This document shows positions 16,489-24,718 of a stretch of DNA of 64,000 nt, in pieces (within the stretch, counting starts at the first letter, position 1; each line of letters starts with the position of its first letter). The translations under genes and the position numbers were made by a program. This DNA is from JB111 sp049856295 (GTDB lineage Bacteria > Actinomycetota > Actinomycetes > Actinomycetales > Actinomycetaceae): the NCBI RefSeq assembly GCF_049856295.1, contig NZ_JBNDMZ010000007.1, positions 62,001 to 126,000 on the forward strand. The letters run 5' to 3'. A model generated the notes under the pieces. The model ran no database searches, was not told the origin of the DNA, and was given only the letters and a program-made list of their open reading frames with translations.

Positions 16489-17091
16489 TCAGTCCTGGTC
16501 GGCGGTCCGCGAGTACGGCTGGGTGTAGGGGATGCGTGCCGTCATCACGGCGTGGGAGTCGATGAGGACCGATCCGAGGACGGCCACGGCGGCCGAACCG
16601 AACAGGACGCCGCGGTGGAAGAATTCCGCGTCGCGCACCGCGAGCAGCACGAGGATGACGAGCACGGTCTTGAGCAGCCACGACCCCATGACCGCGATGA
16701 CCATGAGGTCGAGGGGGCGCTTGGCGGCCGCGCGCACCGCGACCACGGTGGTCACCGCGAAGATCGCCGCGAGCCCGGTCCCGATGACGCCGCCCCACAT
16801 CCCCCGCGAGCCGCCGACGAGGATGCCGATCCCGATCGACCCCACGGCGACGACGAGAAGGAAGAGGCTGAGGCGCTTGAGGATGCCGGTGAACAGCTCG
16901 GGCGGCAGCGCCGGGTCGTTGGGGTCGGCCCGGCGCGGGCCCCCCGGCTCGTCGGTGTCGGGGACGTCGGCGCCGGGGGCGTCGTCGGGGACGTCGGGCG
17001 CGTGCGCGGCGACGGGGGTGTCGACGTCGTGCGCGTCGACGTCGTGCGCGTCGTCGTTCGTCGCGGGGTCGCGGGGGGCGTGGTCGGTCAC
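16489..17091 (-). CDS. AtpI-like four-helix membrane protein
   Basis: 200 aa from a GTG at 17091 overlapping the wecA stop (GTGA). The frame is open far upstream but only as a shadow of wecA. The first ~75 residues are hydrophilic and Asp/Pro-rich and contain a short direct duplication (DAHDVDAHDVD). Four hydrophobic segments follow (LSLFLLVVAVGSIGIGILVG, MWGGVIGTGLAAIFAVTTVVAV, LDLMVIAVMGSWLLKTVLVILVL, GVLFGSAAVAVLGSVLI), the size and order of AtpI/Rv1303. AtpI-type proteins are proposed to help assemble the c ring or import Mg2+. The position just before atpB supports this; sequence alone would not. Confidence 0.75.
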   Translation of the reverse strand: MTDHAPRDPATNDDAHDVDAHDVDTPVAAHAPDVPDDAPGADVPDTDEPGGPRRADPNDPALPPELFTGILKRLSLFLLVVAVGSIGIGILVGGSRGMWGGVIGTGLAAIFAVTTVVAVRAAAKRPLDLMVIAVMGSWLLKTVLVILVLLAVRDAEFFHRGVLFGSAAVAVLGSVLIDSHAVMTARIPYTQPYSRTADQD

Positions 17092-18200
17092 TGGGAGCTC
17101 CGGGAGGTGGGCTTGCGGTAGGTGGGCAGGAGGCGCGCGGTGAGCACGAGCGCGACGAGCACGGCCGCGCCGGCACCGATCGCCACCTGCTCGAGCTGGA
17201 AGAAGGCGAGCGAGACCGCCGTGCCGGACACCACCGCGGTCCACAGGTGGAGGATCCCGACGGCGGCCCGGTGGCTGTGCCCGAGCCGGAGCAGCCGGTG
17301 GTGCATGTGCGAGGCGTCGGCGGCGAAGGGCGAGCGTCCCGCGCCGACCCGGCGCACGACCGACGTGACGATCTCGATCAGCGGGACCGCGAGAACGGCG
17401 ACGGGGATGAGGATCGGCACGAACGCGGGCAGCGCCCGGCTCGTCGAGAGTGCGGCGGGGTCGATCTGGCCGGTGACGATGATCGCCGCCCCGGAGAGCA
17501 CGAGGCCGAGGAACATCGCGCCCGAGTCGCCCATGAAGATGCGGGCCGGGTGGAGGTTGTGCGGGAGGAACCCGAGGCAGACGCCGGCGAGCGCGGCGAG
17601 GACCGCGGAGGCCACGTTGGCGTAGTTCCCGGGCGAGGCGTCGCGCGCCAGCAGGTAGGTGAAGAGGAAGAACGACGAGGCGCCGATGAGGATCATCCCG
17701 GCCGCCAGCCCGTCGAGCCCGTCGACGAAGTTCACGGCGTTGACCACGACGACGACGATGAGCACCGTCGCGATGAGCGAGAACGCGGAGGACCCGATGG
17801 TGAGGCCGAAGATCGGGAAGGTGATGAGCTGGACGCCCTGCCAGGCCATGAGACCGGCCGCGAGGAACTGCCCCGCGAGCTTGGTCAGCCAGTCGAGGTC
17901 CCACACGTCGTCGGCCACGCCGATGAGGCAGATGACGGTGGCGCCGAGCAGCACTCCCCACGCCTGGGAGGACTGGGCGAACACGGCCTCGAGGTAGGGG
18001 ATGCGCGAGGCGAGGACCATCGCGGCGGCGAAGCCGAGGAGCATCGCGAGCCCGCCGAGCCGGGGCGTGGGCACCGCGTGGACGTCCCGGTCCCGCACGG
18101 CCGTCAGCGCGCCGATCCGGACCGCGAGCCGGCGCAGGACCGGCGTGAGCAGGTACGTGACGACGGCGGCCAGCGCTGCGACGAGCAGGTAGGTCCTCAT
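17088..18200 (-). CDS. wecA: Undecaprenyl-phosphate GlcNAc-1-phosphate transferase (WecA/TagO/Rfe family)
   Basis: 370 aa, polytopic. It transfers a sugar-1-phosphate (typically GlcNAc-1-P) to the lipid carrier, starting cell-envelope polysaccharide or arabinogalactan-linker synthesis. Family motifs: Asp pair ADDVWDLDWLTKL (~96-108), Mg-binding NAVNFVDGLDGLAAG (154-168), HPARIFMGDSGAMFLG (~214-229) and cytoplasmic HMHHRLLRLGHSHR (~315-328). ATG 18200 overlaps the tsaC stop (ATGA); the longer frame is a shadow of tsaC. The loop GQIDPAALSTSRALP contains a 13-nt match to the dispersed repeat (17443-17455). Confidence 0.93.
   Translation of the reverse strand: MRTYLLVAALAAVVTYLLTPVLRRLAVRIGALTAVRDRDVHAVPTPRLGGLAMLLGFAAAMVLASRIPYLEAVFAQSSQAWGVLLGATVICLIGVADDVWDLDWLTKLAGQFLAAGLMAWQGVQLITFPIFGLTIGSSAFSLIATVLIVVVVVNAVNFVDGLDGLAAGMILIGASSFFLFTYLLARDASPGNYANVASAVLAALAGVCLGFLPHNLHPARIFMGDSGAMFLGLVLSGAAIIVTGQIDPAALSTSRALPAFVPILIPVAVLAVPLIEIVTSVVRRVGAGRSPFAADASHMHHRLLRLGHSHRAAVGILHLWTAVVSGTAVSLAFFQLEQVAIGAGAAVLVALVLTARLLPTYRKPTSRSSQ
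17443..17455. repeat. 13-nt match to the dispersed repeat core inside wecA
   Basis: gtcgagagtgcgg is the exact reverse complement of the core at 38541-38553. It falls in a variable extracellular-loop region and keeps the frame. Chance or ordinary coding sequence cannot be excluded. Confidence 0.25.
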
Positions 18201-18967
18201 GCCGGGGCGGGCGCTCCCGCATCGGTGTCGGACCCGGAGGAGGGGTCGGGCCCCGCGCCGGCGTCCGGCCCGGAGGCGTCCTGTCCGGAGGCGTCCGCCC
18301 CCACGTGGGAGTCCGGCCCGGAGGCCTCGTCCTCGGCGAGCTCGGGCACGACCTCGGCGAGCTCGGCGAGGGAGAGCGCCCCGAGGCGGAGGACCCGGAC
18401 CCGGTCGCCCGTCAGGTCGAGGATCGTCGACGGCTGCCCGCCGCCGACCGCCCCGCCGTCGAGGTAGACGGCCACGGACTCCCCCAGCTGCTCGCGGGCG
18501 TCCGTGCAGGTCGACGGCGCCGGCCGGCCGGTCCGGTTCGCGGAGGAGACCGCCGTGGGGCCGGCCCGGCCGAGGAGCTCGCGGGCGAGGGCGTGGTCGG
18601 GCATCCGCACCGCCACGGTCCCGCGGGTGTCCCCGAGGTCCCAGCTCAGCGCCGGCTGCGCGCGGCACACGAGGGTGAGCGCGCCGGGCCAGAACCGCTC
18701 GGCCAGGGCGTGCGCCGAGGGCGGCAGGTCCGTGGTCAGTGCGGGCAGGACGGCGAGGTCGCCGACGAGGACGGGCGGCGGCTTGTCGCGGCCCCGGCCC
18801 TTGGCGGCCTGGAGGACCTCGACGGCGGCGGGGTCGAACGCGTTCGCCCCGACCCCGTACACGGTGTCCGTCGGCAGCACGACGAGCTCACCACGGCCGA
18901 GGGCGGAGACGGCGGCGTCGAGGCCGACCGCGCGCTCGCGCGCGGAGGACGTGTCGAAGACGGTCAC
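18197..18967 (-). CDS. tsaC: L-threonylcarbamoyladenylate synthase (Sua5/YrdC)
   Basis: 256 aa, GTG start overlapping the prmC stop (GTGA). It makes threonylcarbamoyl-AMP from Thr, bicarbonate and ATP for t6A37 of ANN-decoding tRNAs. Motifs: PTDTVYGVGANAF (~32-44), KGRGRDKPPPVLV (~57-69, the conserved basic/KP motif), WPGALTLV, and AVSSANRTGRPAP (~140-152). The core ends near residue 205. The remaining ~50 residues are an acidic Asp/Ser/Gly tail with repeated GPDS/SGQDASGPD, not a Sua5 domain. Next to prmC and prfA it fits a translation-fidelity cluster. Confidence 0.93.
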   Translation of the reverse strand: MTVFDTSSARERAVGLDAAVSALGRGELVVLPTDTVYGVGANAFDPAAVEVLQAAKGRGRDKPPPVLVGDLAVLPALTTDLPPSAHALAERFWPGALTLVCRAQPALSWDLGDTRGTVAVRMPDHALARELLGRAGPTAVSSANRTGRPAPSTCTDAREQLGESVAVYLDGGAVGGGQPSTILDLTGDRVRVLRLGALSLAELAEVVPELAEDEASGPDSHVGADASGQDASGPDAGAGPDPSSGSDTDAGAPAPA

Positions 18968-19860
18968 GAGGCCGAGTGTTCCACGCCGCGGGCGGGGCGC
19001 AGGGGCGCCCCCGCCGTGAGGAAGCGCTCCCGGCCGGTGAGGTCGCGGTGGGTGCGCGGGTCGGACAGCCCGAGCGCGTCCGCGTGGGCACGCAGCGCCG
19101 CCCCCTGCTCCTCGGCGTGCTCGAGGACCACGACCCCGCCGGGCGCGAGCAGCGCCGCCGCCCGCGCGAGCACCGCGCGGGGCACGTCGAGGCCGTCCGC
19201 TCCCCCGCCGTACAGGGCGCGGGCCGGGTCGTGGTCACGGACCTCGGGATCGCGGGGCACGGCGTCGTCGGGCACGTAGGGCGGGTTGGACACGACGACG
19301 TCGCACGTGCCGTCCAGCTCCGGGAGCGCGTCGCGCGCGTCGCCGGCCACGAGCCGCACCCCGGGCGCGTGGCGCTCGACGTTGCGGCGGGCGATCGCGA
19401 GGGCCTCCGCGGAGAGCTCGACGGCAGCGACCTGCGCGGTCGGCACCTCGGTGGCGACGGCGAGCGCGATGGCGCCGGAGCCCGTGCACAGGTCGACGAC
19501 GACGGGCCGGCGCCCCTTCCGTGCGACGGCTCGCGCGGCCTCGATCGCGGCGCCGGCGACGAGCTCGGTCTCGGGCCGGACGACGAAGGCGCCCGGACCG
19601 GCGTGGAGCTCGAGGCGGCGGAAGTGCATCGTGCCGGTGAGGTGCTGGAGCGGCTCGCGCCCGGCGCGGCGCTCGACGAGGTGCGCGAGCGCGCCGAGCT
19701 GGTCCGCGCTCGGGTCCGGCGCCATGAGCAGCGGGGACCGGCCGGCGACGTGCTCGGCGAGCAGGCGGGCGTCGACCTCGGGGCTCGGCACCCCGGCGTC
19801 GGCGAGCAGCCCGGCGGCGGCCCGCACCGCGGCGCGCCACGTGGGCGCCGGCGCGGTCAC
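18964..19860 (-). CDS. prmC: Release factor N5-glutamine methyltransferase PrmC (HemK)
   Basis: 298 aa, GTG start overlapping prfA (GTGA). It methylates the Gln of the GGQ motif of release factors with SAM. An N-terminal helical domain (~1-90) is followed by the Rossmann methyltransferase domain: DLCTGSGA at 123-130 (SAM site) and the diagnostic NPPYVP at 192-197, which holds the glutamine substrate. Coupled expression with its substrate RF1 is the usual arrangement. Confidence 0.96.
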   Translation of the reverse strand: MTAPAPTWRAAVRAAAGLLADAGVPSPEVDARLLAEHVAGRSPLLMAPDPSADQLGALAHLVERRAGREPLQHLTGTMHFRRLELHAGPGAFVVRPETELVAGAAIEAARAVARKGRRPVVVDLCTGSGAIALAVATEVPTAQVAAVELSAEALAIARRNVERHAPGVRLVAGDARDALPELDGTCDVVVSNPPYVPDDAVPRDPEVRDHDPARALYGGGADGLDVPRAVLARAAALLAPGGVVVLEHAEEQGAALRAHADALGLSDPRTHRDLTGRERFLTAGAPLRPARGVEHSAS

Positions 19861-20966
19861 GACCCGGCGGCGTCGGCGAGGCGGGCGGCCTCGTCGGCCT
19901 CGACCGCGGAGGCGAGGACGGGCCCGAGCTCGCCGTCGAGCACCTGGTCGAGGTTGTAGGCCTTGAACCCGGTGCGGTGGTCGGCGATCCGGTTCTCGGG
20001 GAAGTTGTACGTGCGGATCCGCTCGGAGCGGTCGACCGTGCGCACCTGGGAGCGGCGGGCGTCGGCCGCCTCGGCCTCGAGCTTCGCGTTGCGCTCGGCG
20101 AGCAGCCGGGCCCGCAGCACGCGCATGGCGGCCTCGCGGTTCTGGAGCTGGGACTTCTCGTCCTGCATCGACACGACGATGCCGGTGGGCTCGTGCGTGA
20201 TGCGGACGGCCGAGTCGGTCGTGTTGACGGACTGGCCGCCCGGCCCCGACGAGCGGTAGACGTCGATCCGCAGGTCGCTGACGTCGATCTCGATCTCGCC
20301 GGGGTCGTCGACCTCGGGGAGGGCGAGGACGCCCACGGCGGAGGTATGGATGCGGCCCGCGGACTCGGTGACGGGCACGCGCTGGACGCGGTGGACGCCG
20401 CCCTCGTACTTCAGGCTCGCCCAGGCACCGTCCTCGGGTGCCACGTCGCCCCGGGTGCGCACGGACAGGGCCACGTCCTTGACCCCGCCGAGGCCGGTCT
20501 CGGTCAGGGAGAGGACCTGGGTGGTCCAGCCGCGTCGCTCGGCGTAGCGCGTGTACATCCGGAGCAGGTCGCCGGCGAACAGGGCGGACTCCTCCCCGCC
20601 CTCGCCGGCCTTGATCTCGAGGATGACGTCGCGGGAGTCGTCCGGGTCGCGCGGGAGCAGGACCTCGCGCAGGCGCTCGAGGGCGGCGGCGTGCACGGAC
20701 CCGAGATCGCCGAGCTCGGCGCGCATCTGGTCCGCGTCCTCCCCCTCGGCCAGCTCGACGAGCTCCGCCGCGGCCTCGAGGTCCTCCCGAGCGGCGGTCT
20801 CGGCAGCCGCGGCGGCGGACACGCGGCCGAGCTCGGCGTAGCGGCGGGCCAGCGAGCGGGCCCGGCCGGCATCGGCGTGGACGTCCGGGTCCGCGAGCGC
20901 GACCTCGAGCTCGGCGTGCTCGGCGAGCAGCGGTGCGAGGGCGTCGTCCAGCTCGGGGGTGCTCAT
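19857..20966 (-). CDS. prfA: Peptide chain release factor 1
   Basis: 369 aa from the ATG at 20966 with GGGAGG upstream; the in-frame upstream extension is non-homologous. It terminates translation at UAA and UAG. The stop-codon-reading tripeptide PVT is at 198-200 (RVQRVPVTESAGRIH), and the catalytic GGQ, substrate of PrmC, is at 243-245 (SGPGGQSVNTTDSA). The N-terminal helical domain is Ala/Glu-rich but of normal size. Confidence 0.97.
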   Translation of the reverse strand: MSTPELDDALAPLLAEHAELEVALADPDVHADAGRARSLARRYAELGRVSAAAAAETAAREDLEAAAELVELAEGEDADQMRAELGDLGSVHAAALERLREVLLPRDPDDSRDVILEIKAGEGGEESALFAGDLLRMYTRYAERRGWTTQVLSLTETGLGGVKDVALSVRTRGDVAPEDGAWASLKYEGGVHRVQRVPVTESAGRIHTSAVGVLALPEVDDPGEIEIDVSDLRIDVYRSSGPGGQSVNTTDSAVRITHEPTGIVVSMQDEKSQLQNREAAMRVLRARLLAERNAKLEAEAADARRSQVRTVDRSERIRTYNFPENRIADHRTGFKAYNLDQVLDGELGPVLASAVEADEAARLADAAGS

Positions 20967-21018
20967 GGGGCCTCCCGGTGGGCCTGGGTCGCGTCGAGAA
21001 GTGGGTGGGAACGAACGA

Positions 21019-21062
21019 GCGCCGGTGGTGACGCCGCCGTGGGGCGGCGCCACCACCGGCGC
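21019..21062 (-). terminator. Long hairpin between rpmE and prfA
   Basis: 12-bp outer stem (21019-21030 with 21051-21062), one mismatch, then a 7-bp inner stem (21032-21038 with 21043-21049) closed by a GTGG loop. It lies 11 nt past the rpmE stop. There is no U-tract, as usual for actinobacterial terminators; it may only attenuate, since prfA follows. Confidence 0.6.
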
Positions 21063-21072
21063 GTCGTGGGAG

Positions 21073-21291
21073 CTAGCTGGTGGCCTTCTTCTTGCCGTAG
21101 CGCGCCTCGAAGCGGGCCACGCGGCCGCCGGTGTCGAGGATCTTCTGCTTGCCCGTGTAGAACGGGTGGCACGCGCTGCACACCTCGACGTTGATCGAGC
21201 CGGACGTGGCGGTCGACCGCGTCTCGAAGGTGTTCCCGCACGTGCACGTCACCGTGGTGGCGACGTACTCGGGGTGGATTCCCTGCTTCAT
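21073..21291 (-). CDS. rpmE: 50S ribosomal protein bL31, zinc-binding type
   Basis: 72 aa. The four zinc ligands Cys16, Cys18, Cys38 and Cys41 (TCTCGN ... VCSACHPFYTGKQK) mark the C+ (zinc-containing) form, which doubles as a zinc reserve. Normal length with a basic C-terminus (ARYGKKKATS). GGAG precedes the ATG by 8 nt. It lies between rho and prfA. Confidence 0.97.
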   Translation of the reverse strand: MKQGIHPEYVATTVTCTCGNTFETRSTATSGSINVEVCSACHPFYTGKQKILDTGGRVARFEARYGKKKATS

Positions 21292-21378
21292 GTACTACTC
21301 CAAGGGGTCTCACGACGTACCGGGTCGCCGCGCTGGTGCGAGGCGTGAACCGGAGGCCGACGGGACATTCTGCCAGTC
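21292..21378 (-). promoter_or_regulatory. rpmE 5' region with possible leader structure
   Basis: Just before the ATG, GTAC elements flank the segment holding the Shine-Dalgarno, so it could fold back on itself. Further up, GGCAGAATG could serve as a -10. bL31 genes are often autoregulated through leaders (family knowledge), but I cannot match a known motif here. Confidence 0.25.
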
Positions 21379-21408
21379 CGGGCGCCCCCGGGTAAGGGGG
21401 GCCGCCCG
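21379..21408 (-). terminator. Hairpin after rho
   Basis: GC-only stem (CGGGCGGCCCCCC against GGGGGCGCCCG, minus strand, one bulge) lying ~20-50 nt past the rho stop. Confidence 0.5.
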
Positions 21409-21427
21409 TGACGTGGGTCGCGCCGAA

Positions 21428-23509
21428 CTACTGGATCGCGTAGTCGGGGTCCGAGTTCGAGGGCGTGGTGGGGGTGTTCTTCTGCACGGTCATGAGGAAC
21501 TCGGCGTTCGACGTGGTCTCGCGCAGCTTGCCCAGCAGCAGGTCGGAGGCCTGCTGGAGGTCGAGCGCGCCCATGACGCGGCGCAGCTTCCACATGATCT
21601 TCAGCTCCTCGGAGCCCATGAGCAGCTCCTCGCGGCGGGTACCCGACGCGTTGACGTCGACCGCCGGGAAGATCCGCTTGTCCGCCAGCTGGCGGGACAG
21701 GCGCAGCTCCATGTTGCCGGTGCCCTTGAACTCCTCGAAGATCACCTCGTCCATCTTCGAGCCGGTCTCCACCAGCGCGGAGGCGAGGATCGTCAGCGAG
21801 CCGCCGTGCTCGATGTTGCGGGCGGCACCGAAGAACTTCTTGGGCGGGTAGAGCGCCGCGGCGTCGACACCGCCGGAGAGGATCCGACCCGACGCCGGTG
21901 CGGCGAGGTTGTAGGCGCGCGAGAGCCGCGTGAGCGAGTCGAGGAGCACGACGACGTCCTGACCGAGCTCGACGAGCCGCTTGGCCCGCTCGATGGCGAG
22001 CTCGGCGACCACCGTGTGGTCCGAGGCGGGCCGGTCGAATGTCGAGGCGATGACCTCGCCCTTGACGAGGCGCTGCATGTCCGTGACCTCCTCCGGGCGC
22101 TCGTCCACGAGGACGACCATGAGGTGCACGTCGGGGTTGTTGACGGCGATCGCGTTGGCGATCTGCTGCATGATGATCGTCTTGCCGGCCTTGGGCGGCG
22201 AGACGATGAGCCCGCGCTGGCCCTTGCCGATCGGCGAGACGAGGTCGATGACCCGCGGCGTGATCGCCTTCGGGGTCGTCTCCAGCCGCAGCTGGTCCTG
22301 CGGGTAGAGCGGGGTCAGCTTGCCGAACTCGGGGCGCTGCCGGGCCTTCTCCACCGTCATGCCGTTGACGGTGTCGAGGCGCACGAGCGGGTTGAACTTC
22401 TGCTTCTGGTTCCGCCCGCCGCGGCCGCCACCGCCGCCGTGCTGCCCGCCGTTGCCGTCCTCGCCGGTCTGCCGCACAGCGCCGGTCACGGCGTCGCCGC
22501 GGCGCAGCCCGAACTTCTTGACCTGGTTGAGGGTGACGTAGACGTCGCTCGAGCCCGGGAGGTAGCCGGAGGTCCGCACGAACGCGTACTGGTCGAGGAT
22601 GTCGACGATGCCGGCCACGGGCAGGAGCACGTCGTCCGCGGAGACCTCGGTCTCCTCGACGACGATGTCCTGGTCCTGGTTGCCACGGCCACGACGACGC
22701 CGGTCGCGGTTGCGGTCCCGGTTGCGACGACGACGCCCGCCGGGCCCGCCGTCGTCGTCCCAGTCGTTCCCGCTGCCGCCGTTGCCCGCGTTGCCGCGCT
22801 GATTCTGCTGGCCGGAGCTCTCCCGGCGCCGCGAGGCCGCCTCGCCGAGGTCGTCGAGCGTGAAGTCGGGCGTGCCGGAGTCGCCGCGGCGCTGCTGGTC
22901 GTTGCCGCCGTTGCGGTCGCGGCCCTGCTGCGAGCCGTTGCGGTCGTCGCGGCCGCCGTTGCGGTCGTCGCCGCGGCCACCGTTACGGTCCCGGCCCTGC
23001 TGCGAGCCGCCGGAGCGGTCGTTCTCCCGGCGCTCGGAGGCCTGGTCGGGGCCGTCCGACGCGGCCCGGGCGGAGGACCCGCCCTCGGCGGCCGCCGCGG
23101 GGGCGGAGCGGTCGGGCAGCGCGATGCCGAGGTCCGGGACCGGGTCGGCGGCGCGGGCGGTCGGGCTCGCGGGGGCCGAGGTGGCCCGGCGGGAGCGCCG
23201 CTGGCGGGGCTCGGGGCGCTCGTCGACGGCGCCGCCGGCGGTGGCGGGAGCCGTCTCGGCGGCGCTCGGGTCGTCGGCGGCGGGTGCCTCGGGGGCGCCG
23301 GCCGCCGCGGCCCGTGCGTCGGCGGGGGCCGACGGCTTGTCGGTCGAGGTCGACGAGCCGGACCGACCGGCCCGGATCGCCTCGACGAGGTCACCCTTGC
23401 GCATGCGGGCGGTGCCCTTGAGCCCCATCTGGGACGCGATGGCCTGCAGCTCCGCGAGCTTGAGGGTGGTGAGCGCGCCCTGTCGGGCGGCGTCGATGGT
23501 GTCTGTCAC
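21428..23509 (-). CDS. rho: Transcription termination factor Rho (actinobacterial long form)
   Basis: 693 aa from a GTG at 23509 with GGAAAGG upstream. Hexameric RNA helicase releasing RNA polymerase. Order: Rho_N helix-extension-helix (~8-45, LTTLKLAELQAIASQMGLKG); a ~240-residue low-complexity insertion (~50-295) rich in Ala/Ser, then Arg/Asp/Asn/Gly with repeated GRDRNGG/DDRNGG; the cold-shock RNA-binding domain (DILDQYAFVRTSGYLPGSSD); then the RecA-like ATPase with Walker A PPKAGKTI (~438-445), Walker B VVVLLDSLTRLSRAYN (~520-535) and the Q-/R-loops. Such insertions are typical of Micrococcus and relatives and change RNA binding and bicyclomycin response. Confidence 0.97.
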   Translation of the reverse strand: MTDTIDAARQGALTTLKLAELQAIASQMGLKGTARMRKGDLVEAIRAGRSGSSTSTDKPSAPADARAAAAGAPEAPAADDPSAAETAPATAGGAVDERPEPRQRRSRRATSAPASPTARAADPVPDLGIALPDRSAPAAAAEGGSSARAASDGPDQASERRENDRSGGSQQGRDRNGGRGDDRNGGRDDRNGSQQGRDRNGGNDQQRRGDSGTPDFTLDDLGEAASRRRESSGQQNQRGNAGNGGSGNDWDDDGGPGGRRRRNRDRNRDRRRRGRGNQDQDIVVEETEVSADDVLLPVAGIVDILDQYAFVRTSGYLPGSSDVYVTLNQVKKFGLRRGDAVTGAVRQTGEDGNGGQHGGGGGRGGRNQKQKFNPLVRLDTVNGMTVEKARQRPEFGKLTPLYPQDQLRLETTPKAITPRVIDLVSPIGKGQRGLIVSPPKAGKTIIMQQIANAIAVNNPDVHLMVVLVDERPEEVTDMQRLVKGEVIASTFDRPASDHTVVAELAIERAKRLVELGQDVVVLLDSLTRLSRAYNLAAPASGRILSGGVDAAALYPPKKFFGAARNIEHGGSLTILASALVETGSKMDEVIFEEFKGTGNMELRLSRQLADKRIFPAVDVNASGTRREELLMGSEELKIMWKLRRVMGALDLQQASDLLLGKLRETTSNAEFLMTVQKNTPTTPSNSDPDYAIQ

Positions 23510-23529
23510 GAGGTGCCTTTCCTCGGTCG

Positions 23530-23550
23530 GCACCCGCTGACAGCGGGTGC
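23530..23550 (-). promoter_or_regulatory. Perfect hairpin in the rho 5' leader
   Basis: 9-bp stem (23530-23538 with 23542-23550) and 3-nt loop, 21 nt before the rho GTG and just upstream of its Shine-Dalgarno. It could gate initiation or pause transcription; rho autoregulation through its leader is known in other bacteria. Confidence 0.45.
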
Positions 23551-23701
23551 GCTGCACACCCGGCTCGGTGCCGGGGAGATAGGTCTGCGCTCCTGTTGCA
23601 CGACACGCTCGGATGCGGTCGGAATCGTGGAGGCTGACCGGCTGCGTGGGACACGGGGGCGCGCGTGGCGTACCGCCTGTCGTGCACGTGCCGGTGGCTT
23701 G

Positions 23702-23707
23702 ATGATA
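23702..23707 (-). promoter_or_regulatory. Candidate rho -10 (TATCAT)
   Basis: TATCAT in TTATCATCAAG is the best TATAAT-like hexamer of the interval and stands out against the G+C background. No convincing -35 at 17 nt. Confidence 0.4.
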
Positions 23708-23794
23708 ACAGGCCGTGCCGCCGTCGGCGCGCCCCGCGCGCCCGAGGCGGCGGGGAGATCTCCCCCACCGGCCCCGGGCGTCATCGGTGAGGCG

Positions 23795-24718
23795 TCAGGC
23801 GTCGATCGTGCGGACCTGCGCGCCGACGAGATCGACGCCCGGGGCGACGACGCGCCAGCCGCGGGCCACGAGCAGCCGCGCGGGCGTCGGGTCGACCGGG
23901 GCGAGCACGAGGACCGACGGGCCGGCACCGGAGACGACGGCGGGCAGTCCCTGGGCGCGCAGCTCGTCGACGAGCGCGAGGGTCGCCGGCATCGAGGCCC
24001 GGCGGTGCTCCTGGTGGAGCCAGTCGACGGTCGCGGCGAGCAGCCGCTCCGGCGCACCGGCGAGGGCGTGGACGAGGAGCGCCGCGCGCCCGGCCGTCCG
24101 CGCGGCGTCCGCGTGCGGGACCGACGCCGGCAGCGCGGCACGCGCGGTCGTCGTCGAGAGCCGGTCCACGGGGACGACCACGGTGGGGTCGATCGCCGGG
24201 GCGAGGGCGAGGCGGACCGCGGTCGGGCCCTCGTCGTCGTCGATCCAGGCCACGGTGGCGCCGCCGAGCAGGGCGGGCGCCGCGTTGTCCGGGTGCCCCT
24301 CGAGCTCCGTCGCCAGCGCGAGGACCGAGGGGTCGTCGAGCGGGCCGCCCGCCTCGCCCGCGCCGGGGTCGAGCAGCCCGCGCGCGGCGAGCAGGCCGGC
24401 GACGACGGCGGCGGCCGAGGAGCCGAGCCCCCGGCCGTGCGGGATCCGGTTGGTGGCGCGCAGGTCGAGGCCCACCTGCGGGGCGCCGGCGGCCTCGAGG
24501 CCGAGCCGGACCGCGCGGACCACGAGGTGGTCCTCCCCCTCGGGCAGGGAGTCGGCCCCTTCCCCGGTCACCGTCACGCGGGCGGCTCCCGTCGTCGCGC
24601 GGACCTCGAGGTCGTCGTGGAGTCCGAGCGCGAGCCCGAGCGAGTCGAACCCGGGGCCGAGGTTGGCGGAGGTCGCCGGGACCCGGACGGCGACGGCGTC
24701 GGCGACGACGCGGCTCAC
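23795..24718 (-). CDS. thrB: Homoserine kinase
   Basis: 307 aa from a GTG at 24718 that overlaps the thrC stop (GTGA). GHMP kinase forming O-phosphohomoserine. Motifs: PATSANLGPGFDSLGLAL (~13-30), the ATP loop IPHGRGLGSSAAAVVAGL (~92-109) and the C-terminal VSGAGPSVLVL (~262-272). Last gene of hom-thrC-thrB, the actinobacterial order. Confidence 0.96.
   Translation of the reverse strand: MSRVVADAVAVRVPATSANLGPGFDSLGLALGLHDDLEVRATTGAARVTVTGEGADSLPEGEDHLVVRAVRLGLEAAGAPQVGLDLRATNRIPHGRGLGSSAAAVVAGLLAARGLLDPGAGEAGGPLDDPSVLALATELEGHPDNAAPALLGGATVAWIDDDEGPTAVRLALAPAIDPTVVVPVDRLSTTTARAALPASVPHADAARTAGRAALLVHALAGAPERLLAATVDWLHQEHRRASMPATLALVDELRAQGLPAVVSGAGPSVLVLAPVDPTPARLLVARGWRVVAPGVDLVGAQVRTIDA

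Larger units (their letters stand above)
23510..23794 (-). other. 285-bp thrB-rho interval: rho leader and possible promoter
   Basis: No ORF with support. It holds the leader hairpin, an imperfect GC hairpin at 23718-23750 that could end thrB transcripts, a 14-bp palindrome ggggagatctcccc at 23752-23765, and a good -10 candidate TATCAT (23702-23707), which would give a ~185-nt rho leader. Confidence 0.45.

Noticed and set aside
16601..16627. SigR-type promoter GGAAT-N19-GTT inside the AtpI-like gene
   Set aside because: It is explained by the codons of the EFFHRGVLF stretch and lies ~290 bp from the next start. It serves as a warning that N19 matches arise by chance.
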